Part shown: piece after piece, positions 46,016-57,220 of the stretch | Position numbering within the stretch: the stretch's first letter is position 1 | Layout: every line of letters begins with the position of its first letter | Origin: Dichetophora obliterata | Taxonomy: Eukaryota > Arthropoda > Insecta > Diptera > Sciomyzidae | Length of the DNA: 64,000 nt | Direction of reading: 5' to 3' | Assembly: GCA_963920525.1 (NCBI GenBank) | Contig: OY986437.1 | Coordinates: 60,468,330 to 60,532,329 of the forward strand | Position numbers and translations under genes: made by a program | Notes under the pieces: model-generated | Told to the model about the DNA's origin: nothing | The model's input: only the letters and a program-made list of their open reading frames with translations | The model's database searches: none

Positions 46016-48707
46016 CAGGGACCGTAACGGTTATAATTTTTTTAAAAAACTCAACAAAGAAATAATCGTTAGTTTTTGACAGATTTCATTTCAATCAAAA
46101 ATAAAAGTTAAAATTTGACTTCGACCAAAAATTAAAGTTAAAATTTGACTTAAATTTTTTTCATCAAAAATAAAAGTTAAAATTTTACTTTTATTTTTCC
46201 GATCAAAAATAGAGATTACAAATTTGACTCATCTAGTTCTCATTAGCAATTATAATAGTTTATATTTTCAAAACAATTAAGAGTACATTTTTCTTCTTTT
46301 GCACCTACATTTTTTCAGAGATAAGAACATTGTTATCGATCTTCATATCGTTGTATTGCATCGCTTAGTTGCTTATCATTGCACACTCTGTTTTCATTTA
46401 TTTCGCAAACGACTGAAACAGCGACTGCAAGCAGATAATATAAGAATTAAAATATGACTTTTACTTTTCGACGAAAAAAATAAAAATAAAGTTTTAACTT
46501 TTATATATGATAAAAAAAATTTGAATTAAAAATTTTAACTTTTATATTTGATCGAAAAATTAAAAGTCAAATTTTAACTTTTATATTTGATAAAAAAAAA
46601 AATTAAAGTGTAATTTTAACTTTTATTTTTGATCAAAAAAAATTATCTGATATTTTTGATCGAAAAATAAAAGTCAAATTTTAACTTTTATATTTGATAA
46701 AATAATTAAAAGTAAATTTTAACTTTTATATATTACAAAAAAAATTAAAGTGAAATTTTTGATCAAAAAATAAAATCAAATTTTATCTGATATTTTGATC
46801 GAAAAATAAAAGTCAAATTTTAACTTTTATATTTGATAAAAAAAGTCAAATTTTAACTTTTATTTTTGATCAAAAAAATAAAAGTCAAATTTTATATTAT
46901 ATTTTTGATCGAAAAAATAAAAGTCAAATTTTAACTTTATATTTGATCAAAAAATTAAAGTCAAATTTTATTTTTTATTTTTGATCAAAAAATTAAAGTA
47001 AAATTTTATCTTATATTTTTGATCGAAAAAATAAAAACCAGATTTTAACTGTTATATTTGATAAAAAAATTAAAGTCAGATTTGAACTTTTAATTTTGAT
47101 AAAAAAATAAAAGTCACATATTATCTTATATAGTTGATCGAAAAAATAAAAGTTAAATTAAAACTTTTATATTTATGAAAAAAAAATTAAAAAATTAAGA
47201 GTCAAATTTTATCTTATATATTTGATCGAAAAAATAAAAGTAAAATTTGAACTTTTATCATTGACCAAACAAATAAAAGTCAAATTTTATCTTATATTTT
47301 TAATCGAAAAAATAAAAGCCTGATTTTAACTGTTACATTAGATAAAAAAATTTGAGTCATATTTGAACATTTAATTTTGATCAAAAAATAAAAGTCAAAT
47401 ATTATCAGATATATTTGATCAAGAAATAAAATTAAAATTATAACTTTTATAGATATGAAAAAAATTAAAGTCAATTTTGAACTTTTATTTTTGATCGAAA
47501 AAATAAAAGTCAAATTTTAACTTTTTCATTTGATAAAAAAATTTAAGTGTAATTTTAACTTTTATTTTTGATAAAAAAAATATCTGATATTTTTGATAGA
47601 AAAATAAAAGTAAAATTTTAACTTTTATATTTGATCGAATAAATAAAAGTAAATTTTAACTTTTATATTTGATAAAAAAAAATTAAAGTGAAATTTTTGA
47701 TCAAATAAATAAAAGTCAAATTTTATCTGATAATTTGATCGAAAAATAAAAGTCAAATTTTAGCTTTTATATTTGATAAAAAAGTCAAATTTTAACTTTT
47801 ATTTTTGATCAAAAATATAAAAATCAAATTTTATATTATATTTTTGATCGAAAAAATAAAAGTAAAATAAAACTTTTATATATATGAAAAAAAAATTATA
47901 AAAAAATAAGAGTCAAATTTTATCTTATGTATTTGATCGAAAAAATAAAAGTCAAATTTGAACTTTTATCATTGACCAAACAAATAAAAGTAAAATTTTA
48001 TCTTATATTTTTAATCGAAAAAATACAAGCCAGATTTTAAATGTTATATATGATAACAAAAATTTAAGTCAGATTTGAACTTTTAATTTTGATCAAAAAA
48101 TAAAAGTCAAATATTATCAGATATATTTGATCGAAAAAATAAAATTAAAATTATAACTTTTATACATATGAAAAAAAAATTTAAGTCAAATTTTAACTTT
48201 TATTTTTGATCAAAAATATAAAAGTCAAATTTTATCTTATATATTTGATCAAAAAAATAAAAGTCAATTTTTATCTTATATATTTGACAAAAAAAAAGCC
48301 AAATTTTTAGTTTTATGTTTGATAAAAAAATTTAAGTCAAATTTGAACTTTTAATTTTGATCAAAAAAATAAAAGTCAAATATTATCTTATATATTTGAT
48401 CGAAAAAATAAAAGTCAAAATATAATTTTTATTATTCACCAAAAAAAAATAAAATTCAAATTTTAAGTCTTTTATATGATCAAAAAAATTAAAGTAAAAT
48501 TTTAACTTTTATTTCTGATCGAAATAAAACTGGTCAAGAAATAATGATTACCTTTTTAAGAAAATCAGATAAATTAAAATCATTAAAGATTATTATTCCT
48601 TAGCTAACAAGCATCACATTGCTATATTCAAATATCGAATAGACGTGCTCTTTCCATTTGACTTTTTGAATAGAAATTTCGAAAATAACTGCTATTTGCG
48701 GTCCCTG
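46016..48707. mobile_element. hAT-like element filled by a satellite array
   Basis: The left end reads CAGGGACCGTAACGGTTATA and the right end, reverse-complemented, CAGGGACCGCAAATAGCAGT. Twelve of the first twelve bases agree except one, and CAGGG is a classic hAT terminus. The flanks GGTTGAGG (46008-46015) and GTTTTAGG (48708-48715) match at six of eight, as expected for an aged 8-bp duplication. Almost all of the interior is one AT-rich tandem array (separate entry). Near both inner borders a direct repeat of AGAAATAATCGTTA-like sequence occurs (46068 and 48537). No transposase is present. Confidence 0.7.
46078..48530. repeat. satellite array, about 40-bp quasi-palindromic unit
   Basis: Dozens of units alternate GATCGAAAAAATAAAAGTC, AAATTTTAACTTTTAT and ATTTGATAAAAAAATTAAAG. 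Since AAAGTCAAATTTTAACTTT is nearly its own reverse complement, the array reads alike on both strands. A non-repetitive gap (about 46231-46440, with ATAAGAACATTGTTATCGAT) splits off the first few units. A higher-order repeat is visible: the succession from AAGTGTAATTTTAAC at 46606 recurs at 47545, about 939 bp later. The later copy lacks about 230 bp. Open frames here are chance results of the repeat. Confidence 0.92.
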
Positions 48708-49076
48708 GTTTTAGGTGTTAAACGTATTCAGTAAAGTCGTGCGCTTTTGCGTCGATTTGGGTGATATTAGGTTTAGAACTAAATTTGAATAGTTTTTTTC
48801 TATTCGCTTGCTGTAAATTAATTGCTTGACTAAAATATCGCTCAAAGATGCATTCAAAGCGTTTATGTTGTCCTTTTTTTTTAAATGTTGTTGATTTTAG
48901 TAATCTATTTGTTTTAGGTATATTAACATAAGAAAATTAGTTATACTTAAAGTAATCGCAATATTTTATGTTCTCTTCTTATAAAATTATTAAAGATCAA
49001 TAACAATTTGAAGGACATTGCATACCTAACTTATCAGAGTAAATTTTGTATGACTCACTAAACCCATTCCAGTCGG

Positions 49077-49470
49077 ATGGGGTGAAATTTCACCCCATCT
49101 TAAGTAGTTTTTCTTTTGGCGTTCGAGACTAAATGCTGGTAGCTTTTTGTTTAAAATTTTGTTATGTGAGGGAGAATGAATGGGACTTTAATTCGTGAAA
49201 TTTTGTTTCAATCGGAGCATTCATCTGTGTATTATGAATGATTTACCTGAAATTTGTAAAATTTCGTCCCATCGTTATCTCGGGTTTTCAGACAGGTATT
49301 TCTTGTTTTGACGTTCTAAACTAAATGCTCTTAGCTTTTTATTTGAAAATTTGTGAAGTAAGAGAGAATGAATGGGGCTCTAGTTCGTGAAATTTTTGTA
49401 TCAAACGGAGTTTTCACTTGTGTATTACGAATGATTTACCTGAAGGGGGTAAAATTTTTCCCATCATTAT
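49077..49470. repeat. two-unit tandem repeat with a 22-bp palindrome
   Basis: Units about 190 bp apart share ACTAAATGCT, GAGAATGAATGGG, TTCGTGAAATTTT, GAATGATTTACCTGAA and CCCATCRTTATCTC (first from about 49080, second from about 49270). The first unit contains a 22-bp perfect palindrome at 49077-49098 whose core is GGGGTGAAATTTCACCCC; the second reads GTAAAATTTTTCCC at the equivalent place. Confidence 0.8.
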
Positions 49471-49499
49471 CTCAGGTATGCGGACAGGTAGATACCTCA

Positions 49500-52400
49500 A
49501 TTTTATTTAATTTCTATCCTAGGTATCGCTTGCAAACATATGTGAATTTTGACAAAATCGGCAGGCAGGAAATAGTATGTAGTATGTACAAGTATGTGCA
49601 GACTGGAATGGTTTAAAAGCTCTGCTTCAGAAAAAAAAGATTTTTGTTTTTGGAATTTATTTTGGGATTGGAATTAACTAAAACTGCTTAATTTGCTTAA
49701 AAAAAACCTCTGGCAAAAATAAAATTTTTTTTTTAGTTGAAATTTTCGAAACAGTAAATGGATCTAACAACAATTTTTTGGTATATAAATATTTGAGAGT
49801 AGAAAAAATTTGGTGATGAAAACGTTTGAGAACAATTTATGATTTAAATCAGCTAAACCATTAAAAGTAATTGTTATTTTTATGTCAATGAAAAGGAAGG
49901 AAGAAGAAAATGGAGGTAACAAATGGAAATAGCGAATGCAGTAATAAAAATGCAAACAAACCCATATTAAAGCTATTAAAAATGCATCGAAAGTGAAAGG
50001 GAAAATATAAATAGAGCACGTTGTCTTATTTTGCCACAAAATGGAAATGAAGCTCATTAAAAAATACTAAAAAAAAATAATTGATAACTGAAAAACATTT
50101 AGAGGTTATTATTGTAAAAATTTTATGACCTTCAATTACAGGTGGCAAGTTGCAAAGGGAGATGAAACACAATATAGGTTGCGTTCAAAATTGAAATTTA
50201 AATATAAAACTGTGAGTACTAAATGAGTTTAAACTGAAACTCATTTGCCATAAAAAGAGAAGACAATAAATAATGACCATTATATTATATGTGCCACAAC
50301 ATTTGCTGACAATGAAAACTGTTAAGACAAAGTTATAACGAGATATAGCTGGAGTTGTTAGAAACTAAAAAATTAAATAGTTAAAAGGATCATAACTATT
50401 ATTTTATCGCAAATAAGAAAAAATATGACTCTGAAGACATTTCAAAAAGTGAATATATTTTCTTAATATTTTTCGTTTTATTACTTTACTCATATGTAAA
50501 TTTGCAGAACGAACTCTTTTTCTACAAGCTTAAAACAATTGAACTTCAAAATGAAGTTAAAGATTAAAAAATTTAAGCTTTTATTCGGCTCTTATAGACT
50601 TTGCTATAGAAAGCTAATTCACGAAGTCACAGTTTATCTTTCAGAAAATGAACTCAATAGCTTTATAGAAGGCATAACAAGCAAAAAAAATACATATTTT
50701 CTGGAGCAAGTTGCAATAAACTTCACAGAAGCATATGTGTTATTTAGGCTCGCCTATTCCAATGTGTCAATCTTGAAATTAGCTTGAGTAAAATTAAATC
50801 CATCCCTCACGTACATAGCTCGTCTTCATCAAATCTTTCTACAGCCAAATACATCATCAAAAGAAAAAGTGTTAAGAAATTAAATCACGCAGACACTGAC
50901 TGCCGCAGCACCCAAAATAGCGCTTGTTTAATACGTTTGCCACCACAGCTAATTTTAATTTTAATACTTTAGCTCAGTTTACATGCAGAGTGTAGACTGC
51001 GCAACATGCAAAATAAAAAATAAAAAAATATCAAGAAAAATAAAATCCCAAAATACGAAAATTTCCCCAGGGAATCATTAAAACTGCGTAGCTTAGAATA
51101 TGTGACAAAAATAAATAAAACATGCCCGCAACTTGACTGCAAGAGCCTATATTGGTGGTACTTCTTGTTGTTGTGTTTTTTGTTGGCTTTGTTGCTTAAA
51201 AATTTAACGGCGTATTTAAACTGGCGGCGTAGTGCCGAAGGATTTGTGTGGGGTTTTTTTTATTGCGTTCTTGGTGTTCATACGCCTCGACAGCAATACT
51301 TTCAGAAAAAATCGCATGTTTTTTCCAATCTAACAGGCGGCAATTGATGCTTCTTAAGTATCTCAGCGACGGATGTATGAGTGCACCGAGATTTGGTGTG
51401 GTACAAATATGAGCACATTTGTTTTTGCGACAGAATGTGAGTACAAGAACAGGCATTAAATATTAATTTTAAGAGCTCGAAGAGACTGTTTTTCATGAGT
51501 TGAAGCATTGCGCATTGCGTACATTTTTCTGCGGATTAATTTGTTAATTTTATATATATTTTATAATTTTGTAAGAAATATTTTCACCGAAGTGTTTCAC
51601 CAACCTTTTAACCAACCTTTGGTTGCACGTGCAAAGGTATTTCTGCAGGAAAATTTGTACTTTTTCCATTTCACCCAAATTACCCACTTTTTTCCAAGAA
51701 GCTCAAGAAGAATCCTCACTGAAGAGGAAATTATTTGGCCAAATCGTAGATTTATAACGCCATCACAAATTACGAATCTTTTTGATTCTATTTAAAACTC
51801 CACTTTAATTGTGTCAGTCGCATCAGCGGATGTACCACAAACACAATTACCGTTGGCTAGTCGCACTTCACGAACTCGGTGATGAAACGACGCGTGTCGA
51901 ATGTGCCCATCTTTCTTTTAAAGCCTTTTTATAAAGTCCCGAGAAATTTTTTGAGCTTCTAAGCAATCAAATGCCATTTTTTAATAAATTTCTTAAGAAA
52001 TTTTCCTAAGGTTCCTTAGCCTTTCCGTTTTTTATCTTTTTCTATTCTATTTTATTTTGATATCTATTTGTTTTTGGCTTTTACAAAGTTTCTTATTTAA
52101 TACTTATAGTTTTCTTATTTTTTATTTAAGTAACTCATTTTATTTTAATATACACAAAAAGGAAAATCCAGAAAAATTAATAAAAAAGATCATTAAATAA
52201 ATTATTTTCAGCTATGATTTTGACCTTATTTTGGACATTTTAAAATTAGATCTGTTTATTTTAAATTAACATTCATAAAAAGCTTGACTGATATATCACT
52301 AAAATTACGACTGTATAACGAAAGAGTTTCTTGGTTGCTGCGAAGAATTAACTTTTTTTTTTTTTAAATTGTAACATATCATAGTTATGGTCTTACAAAA

Positions 52401-52850
52401 TTATTTTCATTTCATTTCTCTTTTAAGTAGTAAAGCAATGTGTGAAAGTGTTTGTTGAGTCAAAAAATTTTAAAGCAACCCAGCAGTCTCGGGCATCATC
52501 CAAGAATTGATCCATGGTGATTTCTTAAAGAATTTTGCTGCATAAGCCAAACTTGCAGAATATTCTTAAACGTGTTTGTATTGTATTCGACAATAAGAGA
52601 CTTAAAGAATATTATTATACCGAAACTGTCAAAACGAAGTTTACATTTCATATAAAATCTGCAACCAATGAGAATGCAATATGAAAGCAAAAATTGGCAA
52701 GAATACCAAAATGGCTGAGTTTGACAGTTATGGTCACTAAGAAAGAGAACATATTCAGCCCTAACACTACCTTGTCTAGTTCTACTATGATTTAACTCAT
52801 CAGAATTGTGTTCGTCAGCAATAAAGAAACAAAAAGAACAAAGGAAACTG
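49500..52850. other. spacer, no supported gene
   Basis: AT-rich DNA with frames up to about 97 codons (for example 50539-50787 and 51508-51795 on the plus strand). None has a recognisable domain, so I treat them as chance frames. Stretches near 50900-51050 and 51800-51950 are more balanced in composition and may be single-copy. No repeats with clear borders. Confidence 0.35.
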
Positions 52851-52862
52851 AGAGCTCGCGAT

Positions 52863-53611
52863 TAGAGTGCGACCGAATATTCGGTTTCGGTTTCGGCTAC
52901 GGCCAGTTTCGGCTAATTTCGGCCGAACACCAAAACTTAAGCCAAAACTTTTGGTAAAAATTTCTTGCATCAGTTATTAAAATCAAATATGTAAGTTTGG
53001 TTTAATCAAAATATTTACAATGCGTTATACAAAACTAAAATGATGAATTCATTTATAACTGGATTTATCGTGTAAACGCTAAATATTTTTATTAATTTTA
53101 TGCGTTCATACAATCATTTTCGATTTCATCATATCTATTGCAATTAATATAAAAGTTTTATAGGAACTGAAGCCAAAAAGTGATAATTAAACTTCCCCAT
53201 AAATTCAGTGTTTGTGGAATTAAGGAAAAGAAACCGAAATATTTCTATTCTTATAATACTAAACCTTTAAAAAAGCAAAGATACTTTCTTTTGCAGTTCT
53301 ATAAAAATGTACATTGTAGGCGCACATACTGTTTTGAGTGAGTAAGGAATTAAATAAAAAAGTATCTCTTTTATTATAATAATAAACTTCAATAACTTAT
53401 TATATACATCAATATTCAAAGAATTCCTTTTTATAATAATTTTTTTTTATATATATGAAATAGTATTTTGATTACTTCTAATAAAAAAAAATTTACTAAA
53501 AGTTTTAAAACTTAAATTTTCATATTAATAAACATTTTCGGTTTTGGCCGAATATTATAAAATGGCCGAATATTCGGTTTCGGCCAAAATTACAGTTTCG
53601 ATCGGACACTA
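52863..53611. mobile_element. hAT element with perfect 8-bp target duplication
   Basis: The left end reads TAGAGTGCGACCGAATATTC and the right end, reverse-complemented, TAGTGTCCGATCGAAACTGT. CTCGCGAT lies on both sides (52855-52862 and 53612-53619). Both subterminal regions carry CCGAATATTCGG with GGTTTCGGCC-type words, partly palindromic. No transposase inside. The related segment at 56655-56720 shows the site without the insertion, supporting the exact borders. Confidence 0.9.
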
Positions 53612-53659
53612 CTCGCGATAACTCTTCTCTCTTGTGTTTCTTGTCGAAAATTCTTTAAC
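53612..53659 (+). repeat. flanking repeat X, left copy
   Basis: ACTGAGAGCTCGCGAT (52847-52862), resumed after the hAT element as AACTCTTCTCTCTTGTGTTT and GAAAATTCTTTAACGTGTCT, matches 56656-56729. The two copies bracket a 3 kb block (53660-56649). Confidence 0.7.
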
Positions 53660-54025
53660 GTGTCTGCAGTGTCCGGACTTTACTACAATTGCAGTAGATC
53701 TACGGCGCTTTTTAGAAAAACATAAATGTTCTACTGCGGTTTTTCTATATTTTTTGGAATATGTAAGTATTGACGTTGAGTATAAAAATGTAGTTTCAGG
53801 GGCCCATTACATCTGTTTACTGTGGTTTTAGCGTTGAAACAGAAAAAAGTAATATGTCAGATGAAGCTGACATTGCAATAAAAAAATTATTTTTAAGTTT
53901 AACATAAGTTTTTGCGACCACATTCAAGAAATAATTTGCTTTTAAAGACCGTGATTGAATTTGTTTACAGCAAATATATTTTGAATCAGTAAGAAATATA
54001 TTTTTCTACATGCAAAAATATAAAG
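53660..54025 (+). repeat. dispersed repeat, copy B, with peptide remnant
   Basis: Begins CAGTGTCCGGACTTTACTAC. It contains the same peptide as copy A (1390-2417): SIDVEYKNVVSG, then YCGFSVETEKSNMSDEA in a shifted frame, then DNA matching as far as TGAATCAGTAAGAAATATAT. The likely opposite end, AAGTCCGAACCCTG, occurs at 56636-56649. The block between would then be one old transposon filled with later insertions. Confidence 0.55.
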
Positions 54026-54228
54026 TATATAGCAGGGAGGAAAATAACCAGATCTTTTGCCAGTTGTCTGATCTTCTGAATGCAAAAGTGCTGCTCTGAT
54101 TAAAAATTTCGGATCCTCAAATGCTCTGAATTTCATATAAATTTCAATTTTATTTCATAGCAACTGCGAATTAATTTTAAGAAGAACTCTATTTATCGCA
54201 TACAAATTATTATTGCCATGAAACTTGT

Positions 54229-54430
54229 AATAATATTTTGGATCGCCATGCAGTATACTTTTGGCGATATAGCAGGATCGACATGTTATAATATTTTGGC
54301 GACAGGATCGCCACATAATATAATTCGCGACATGGCAGAATGGCCATGTTAGGATTCACGATATTATTTATTGATAAGATTTTTTATTTTTATTTATGTC
54401 CTGCCTAATATGTTTGTCGGCGAGGTTCGC
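54229..54430. repeat. degenerate short repeat, GGATCGCCATG words
   Basis: GGATCGCCATG, GGATCGACATG, GGATCGCCACA and GAATGGCCATG recur at irregular 30-45 bp spacing, with TATAATATTTTGGCGA between them. A decayed minisatellite is the likely explanation. Confidence 0.55.
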
Positions 54431-54848
54431 CACTGGCAATAAGTTTTCATTTTTCCTTTTTAGCCGGCACTAAAATGTGCAGTCAGGGTATTAATAAAAA
54501 AAGTTGGCAGCTTGTTTGAAGCTCAAGACTTAATTGAATTAAAGTCGGCAGCTAGTTGGTAGCTCAATGGTCATATGTTTGCAATTCAGCAAAATTAATG
54601 TAATGTGTGTGAGTGAGATAGATGCTAGTACTGAGCATGAATATCCCAGTAGTTCGCGGAATCATTGAGGAACTTTTCGTGATGATTTCTTAAAGGAAGT
54701 TTCCGCATGAGCTGCTGGACTTAAAACAAATTCATACAAAATAAATGCAAAGTAGCGGTTGTCAGCGCCTAACTTTTTCCACTCTATTACAACAACTTCA
54801 AGATATTCATGATTGTTGTAGTTCGCTGAATCGTTCAGAGGCTAAACT

Positions 54849-55425
54849 ATAGAGTTCGGAAACTATCGATGACACTATCGATAATTTCACACTATCATGA
54901 CTATCGATAGTTTTGGACTGACTATGGATGGTTTTCGATAGTATTTAAATATTCATTGACACCACTGCTTAGGTGTCATTGTCATTGCTGTCGAATTCGT
55001 TTGATTTGGTATAATTTTTTTCTGTTTTGTAGAGTGAAAGCTTAGATGATGTTTCTTATAAATGTATGAGCATTGTGTTGATTTGGAAAATGGGTGATAG
55101 TTAGTTAGAAGTTGAAAAGATGCAGTAGTTTCGGTGAAGATTTGTTTTAAATTTGCACAGCTCAAAACTGACGCAAAACACGCTTGCAGGGCGACTATTC
55201 CACAACTTTACCGCACTACTAAAGAACGAATTATCACTACAACGTGAGTTCTGTGTGGCATCAAGGCAATGGTAAAGGAGTGGGCTTGAACGGCTGCCCG
55301 AGTGGACCTGGAAAACATACGGTGTGGTGGCGTCAGGCCATTACGAAACCAACATTACGTCAATTTCCAATAGAGTTGAGATAGGATGAAATATTTTTAT
55401 CCACTCTCAAATATATCGCACGAAG
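54849..55425. mobile_element. hAT element, truncated second copy
   Basis: From TAGAGTTCGGAAACTATCGA the sequence follows the element at 38798-39590 closely, including the minus-strand LINE fragment (AVKLWNSRPASVF, FELCKFKTNLHRN at about 55140-55270) and ATAGAGTTGAGA with ATGAAATATTTTTAT (about 55370-55400). Similarity ends near 55420 and the right terminal repeat is missing. The flank shows no target duplication, as expected after loss of one end. Confidence 0.85.
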
Positions 55426-55546
55426 TTGAATTCGGTCCAGAAGCACGTTTCGATTTTAATTCCTTGACGAATTTTCTTTATATTTCTGTCTACATATCGT
55501 TAACGAGACTTCCTCAATATTTCGATATTGGGATCGTGCATGATAA

Positions 55547-55710
55547 ATCCCGACGTTTCTGCATTGCATCTTGCACGAATTTGGAACATATACATGAAAC
55601 TTTTGTCAATGAAATGTATGGCCAAATCAGCATGTTTCGTCAAGGATCAAGAAAAATCTTACATGATTTATTTGAGATTTCTTCGAGACTGTAACTACTG
55701 GGATATGTTG
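55547..55710 (+). repeat. direct repeat pair, left member
   Basis: CGACGTTTCTGCATTGCATC, CACGAATTTGGAACATA, TCAATGAAATGTATG and AACTACTGGGA recur in the same order at 57091-57220. Both are open for short distances but have no recognised domain. This is an unnamed dispersed repeat. Confidence 0.6.
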
Positions 55711-55924
55711 AATTGTTTGAATGTTCTTAATGTTATTTCTATACAGAAAAATAAAATCAGGTTAAGTATACCGTAAAAGTGTGTAACCTATTACTTTGTT
55801 TAAATACGTGTTTATTGATGACGTGACAACTTTAAAAGTAAAAATGAGCACAAAAAATCGAAAAGGTTCGATAAAAGAATTTTATACAAAACGTATGCAT
55901 ATTATGTGATATGAAAACCATTTA

Positions 55925-56162
55925 GGGCCAATTTTTCAGTTCGAGTTTAAACTCTAGTCAAATTAAACAAGGTTAACTCACCAAAATTGGACGATTAAAC
56001 TCGGCTTAAGTAGATATTTTAGCATTCGTTGAAGTTAAATTGACTTAAATTGTCATATCATTTGTTTCTTTTTTGCCTAAACTGAGTTAAAACGTCAAAT
56101 TTTGGTGAGTTAACCTCAGTTTAATTTGACTAGAGTTTAAACTAGCACTGAAAAATTGGCCC
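55925..56162. mobile_element. PIF/Harbinger-like MITE, long terminal repeats
   Basis: Inverted repeats of about 70 bp start GGGCCAATTTTTCAGTTCGA on the left and GGGCCAATTTTTCAGTGCTA on the right (reverse-complemented), and both continue GTTTAAACTCTAGTCAAATT. TTA flanks both sides (55922-55924 and 56163-56165). Together these fit a Harbinger-type MITE. No coding sequence. Confidence 0.87.
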
Positions 56163-56655
56163 TTAGGGACATATTTTGGAGTTTAATCCTTAAGAATCGA
56201 TTTCATGTATAGTAAAATGTAAAGTTATTAAAGAAATATTCCCGTTTGTGTTGCGAAAATTTTTATAAACTTCATGTTGTATATATATATTCTCGATTTA
56301 AACAAACCAATGCTATAAAATACTTTATATTTGACTTAAATGCTTATTGATATTTTTCGTTGAAAACTTAATCGAATTTGCTTTATTATTAAAAAATTTA
56401 ACCAACTGATTTTCCGATCTTCTGGAAGAAAACGAGGACCATCTAAAAATTCCTTACTTCCCTCTCTGGTATTTAGCTATGTATTTGTAAATTTATTTGT
56501 ATATTATGTTGTTAGTATAAAATGTACATAAATTTGGTATTAAATGTACGTACATGATTGTTAATAAAGAAATAACAAAAAAAAAATTTATTTAAAGTTT
56601 TTTTTTTGAAAATTTACTGCGATTTACAAATTTCCAAGTCCGAACCCTGCGCAAA

Positions 56656-56729
56656 AAAAAATCATACTGAGAGCACGCGATAACTCTTCCCTCTTGTGCT
56701 TCTTTTCGAAAATTCTTTAACGCGTCTGT
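56656..56729 (+). repeat. flanking repeat X, right copy (empty hAT site)
   Basis: ACTGAGAGCACGCGATAACT continues to AACGCGTCTG, parallel to the left copy, but with no element at CACGCGAT. It therefore displays the pre-insertion state of the hAT target at 52855-52862. Confidence 0.75.
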
Positions 56730-56824
56730 CTTGTGTTCAAGAAAAAAAAAAACAAAGTAACAAATGAGAATCACGTGATTTTGTACGTGGTTGAACATAA
56801 CCAAAATGCAACAACACTTCCTTG

Positions 56825-56985
56825 TCGGCCTTTGTGGTCTAGTGAAGAGTGCGCTAGACTATCAACTCAGGGGTCCCCGGTTCAAGTCCTGTTTCGGGAA
56901 TGGTTTTTTACGCTTCTTTGTTCTTAACTACATTTAAGGATTATTGAAACAAAAAATTCACATTTGAATTGTGAAAACTAGTCTT
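56825..56985 (+). repeat. tRNA-derived SINE, copy 2
   Basis: A tRNA-like head has GGTCTAGTGAAGAG (A-box region) and GGTTCAAGTCC (B box, 56879-56889), with GACTATCAACTCAGGGGTC in the anticodon-arm region. The same tail as copy 1 follows (TTTGTTCTTAACTACATTTA, then GAATTGTGAAAA). Its head and tail both align with 11850-12010. The tRNA fold is degenerate, so it is not a tRNA gene. Confidence 0.75.
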
Positions 56986-57090
56986 TCACAACTTTCACAA
57001 TAATTTCATGAACGAAATTTCCTAAACATTTCGGTCTTCACTTCATTAATGAAATTTCATTAACGTTCTCTCTCGTTTACGAAACTTAAA

Positions 57091-57220
57091 CGACGTGCTG
57101 CATTGCACGAATTTGGAACATTTATATGAGATTTTCATCAATGAAATGTATGTCCATGAATCGGAAAAATCACGCATGATTCTTTTACGATTTCTTTAAG
57201 AACAGAACTACTGGGAGTGA
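57091..57220 (+). repeat. direct repeat pair, right member
   Basis: Counterpart of 55547-55710, shorter by a deletion in the middle. Just upstream, AACGAAATTTC and GAAATTTCATTAACG form a short inverted motif. Confidence 0.55.

Noticed and set aside
46078..48530. CRISPR-like array
   Set aside because: There are no unique spacers: repeats are contiguous and quasi-palindromic, and the DNA is from an animal.
50539..50787. 82-codon frame as a gene
   Set aside because: Lysine-rich composition fits A-rich DNA, and no domain or homologue is recognised.
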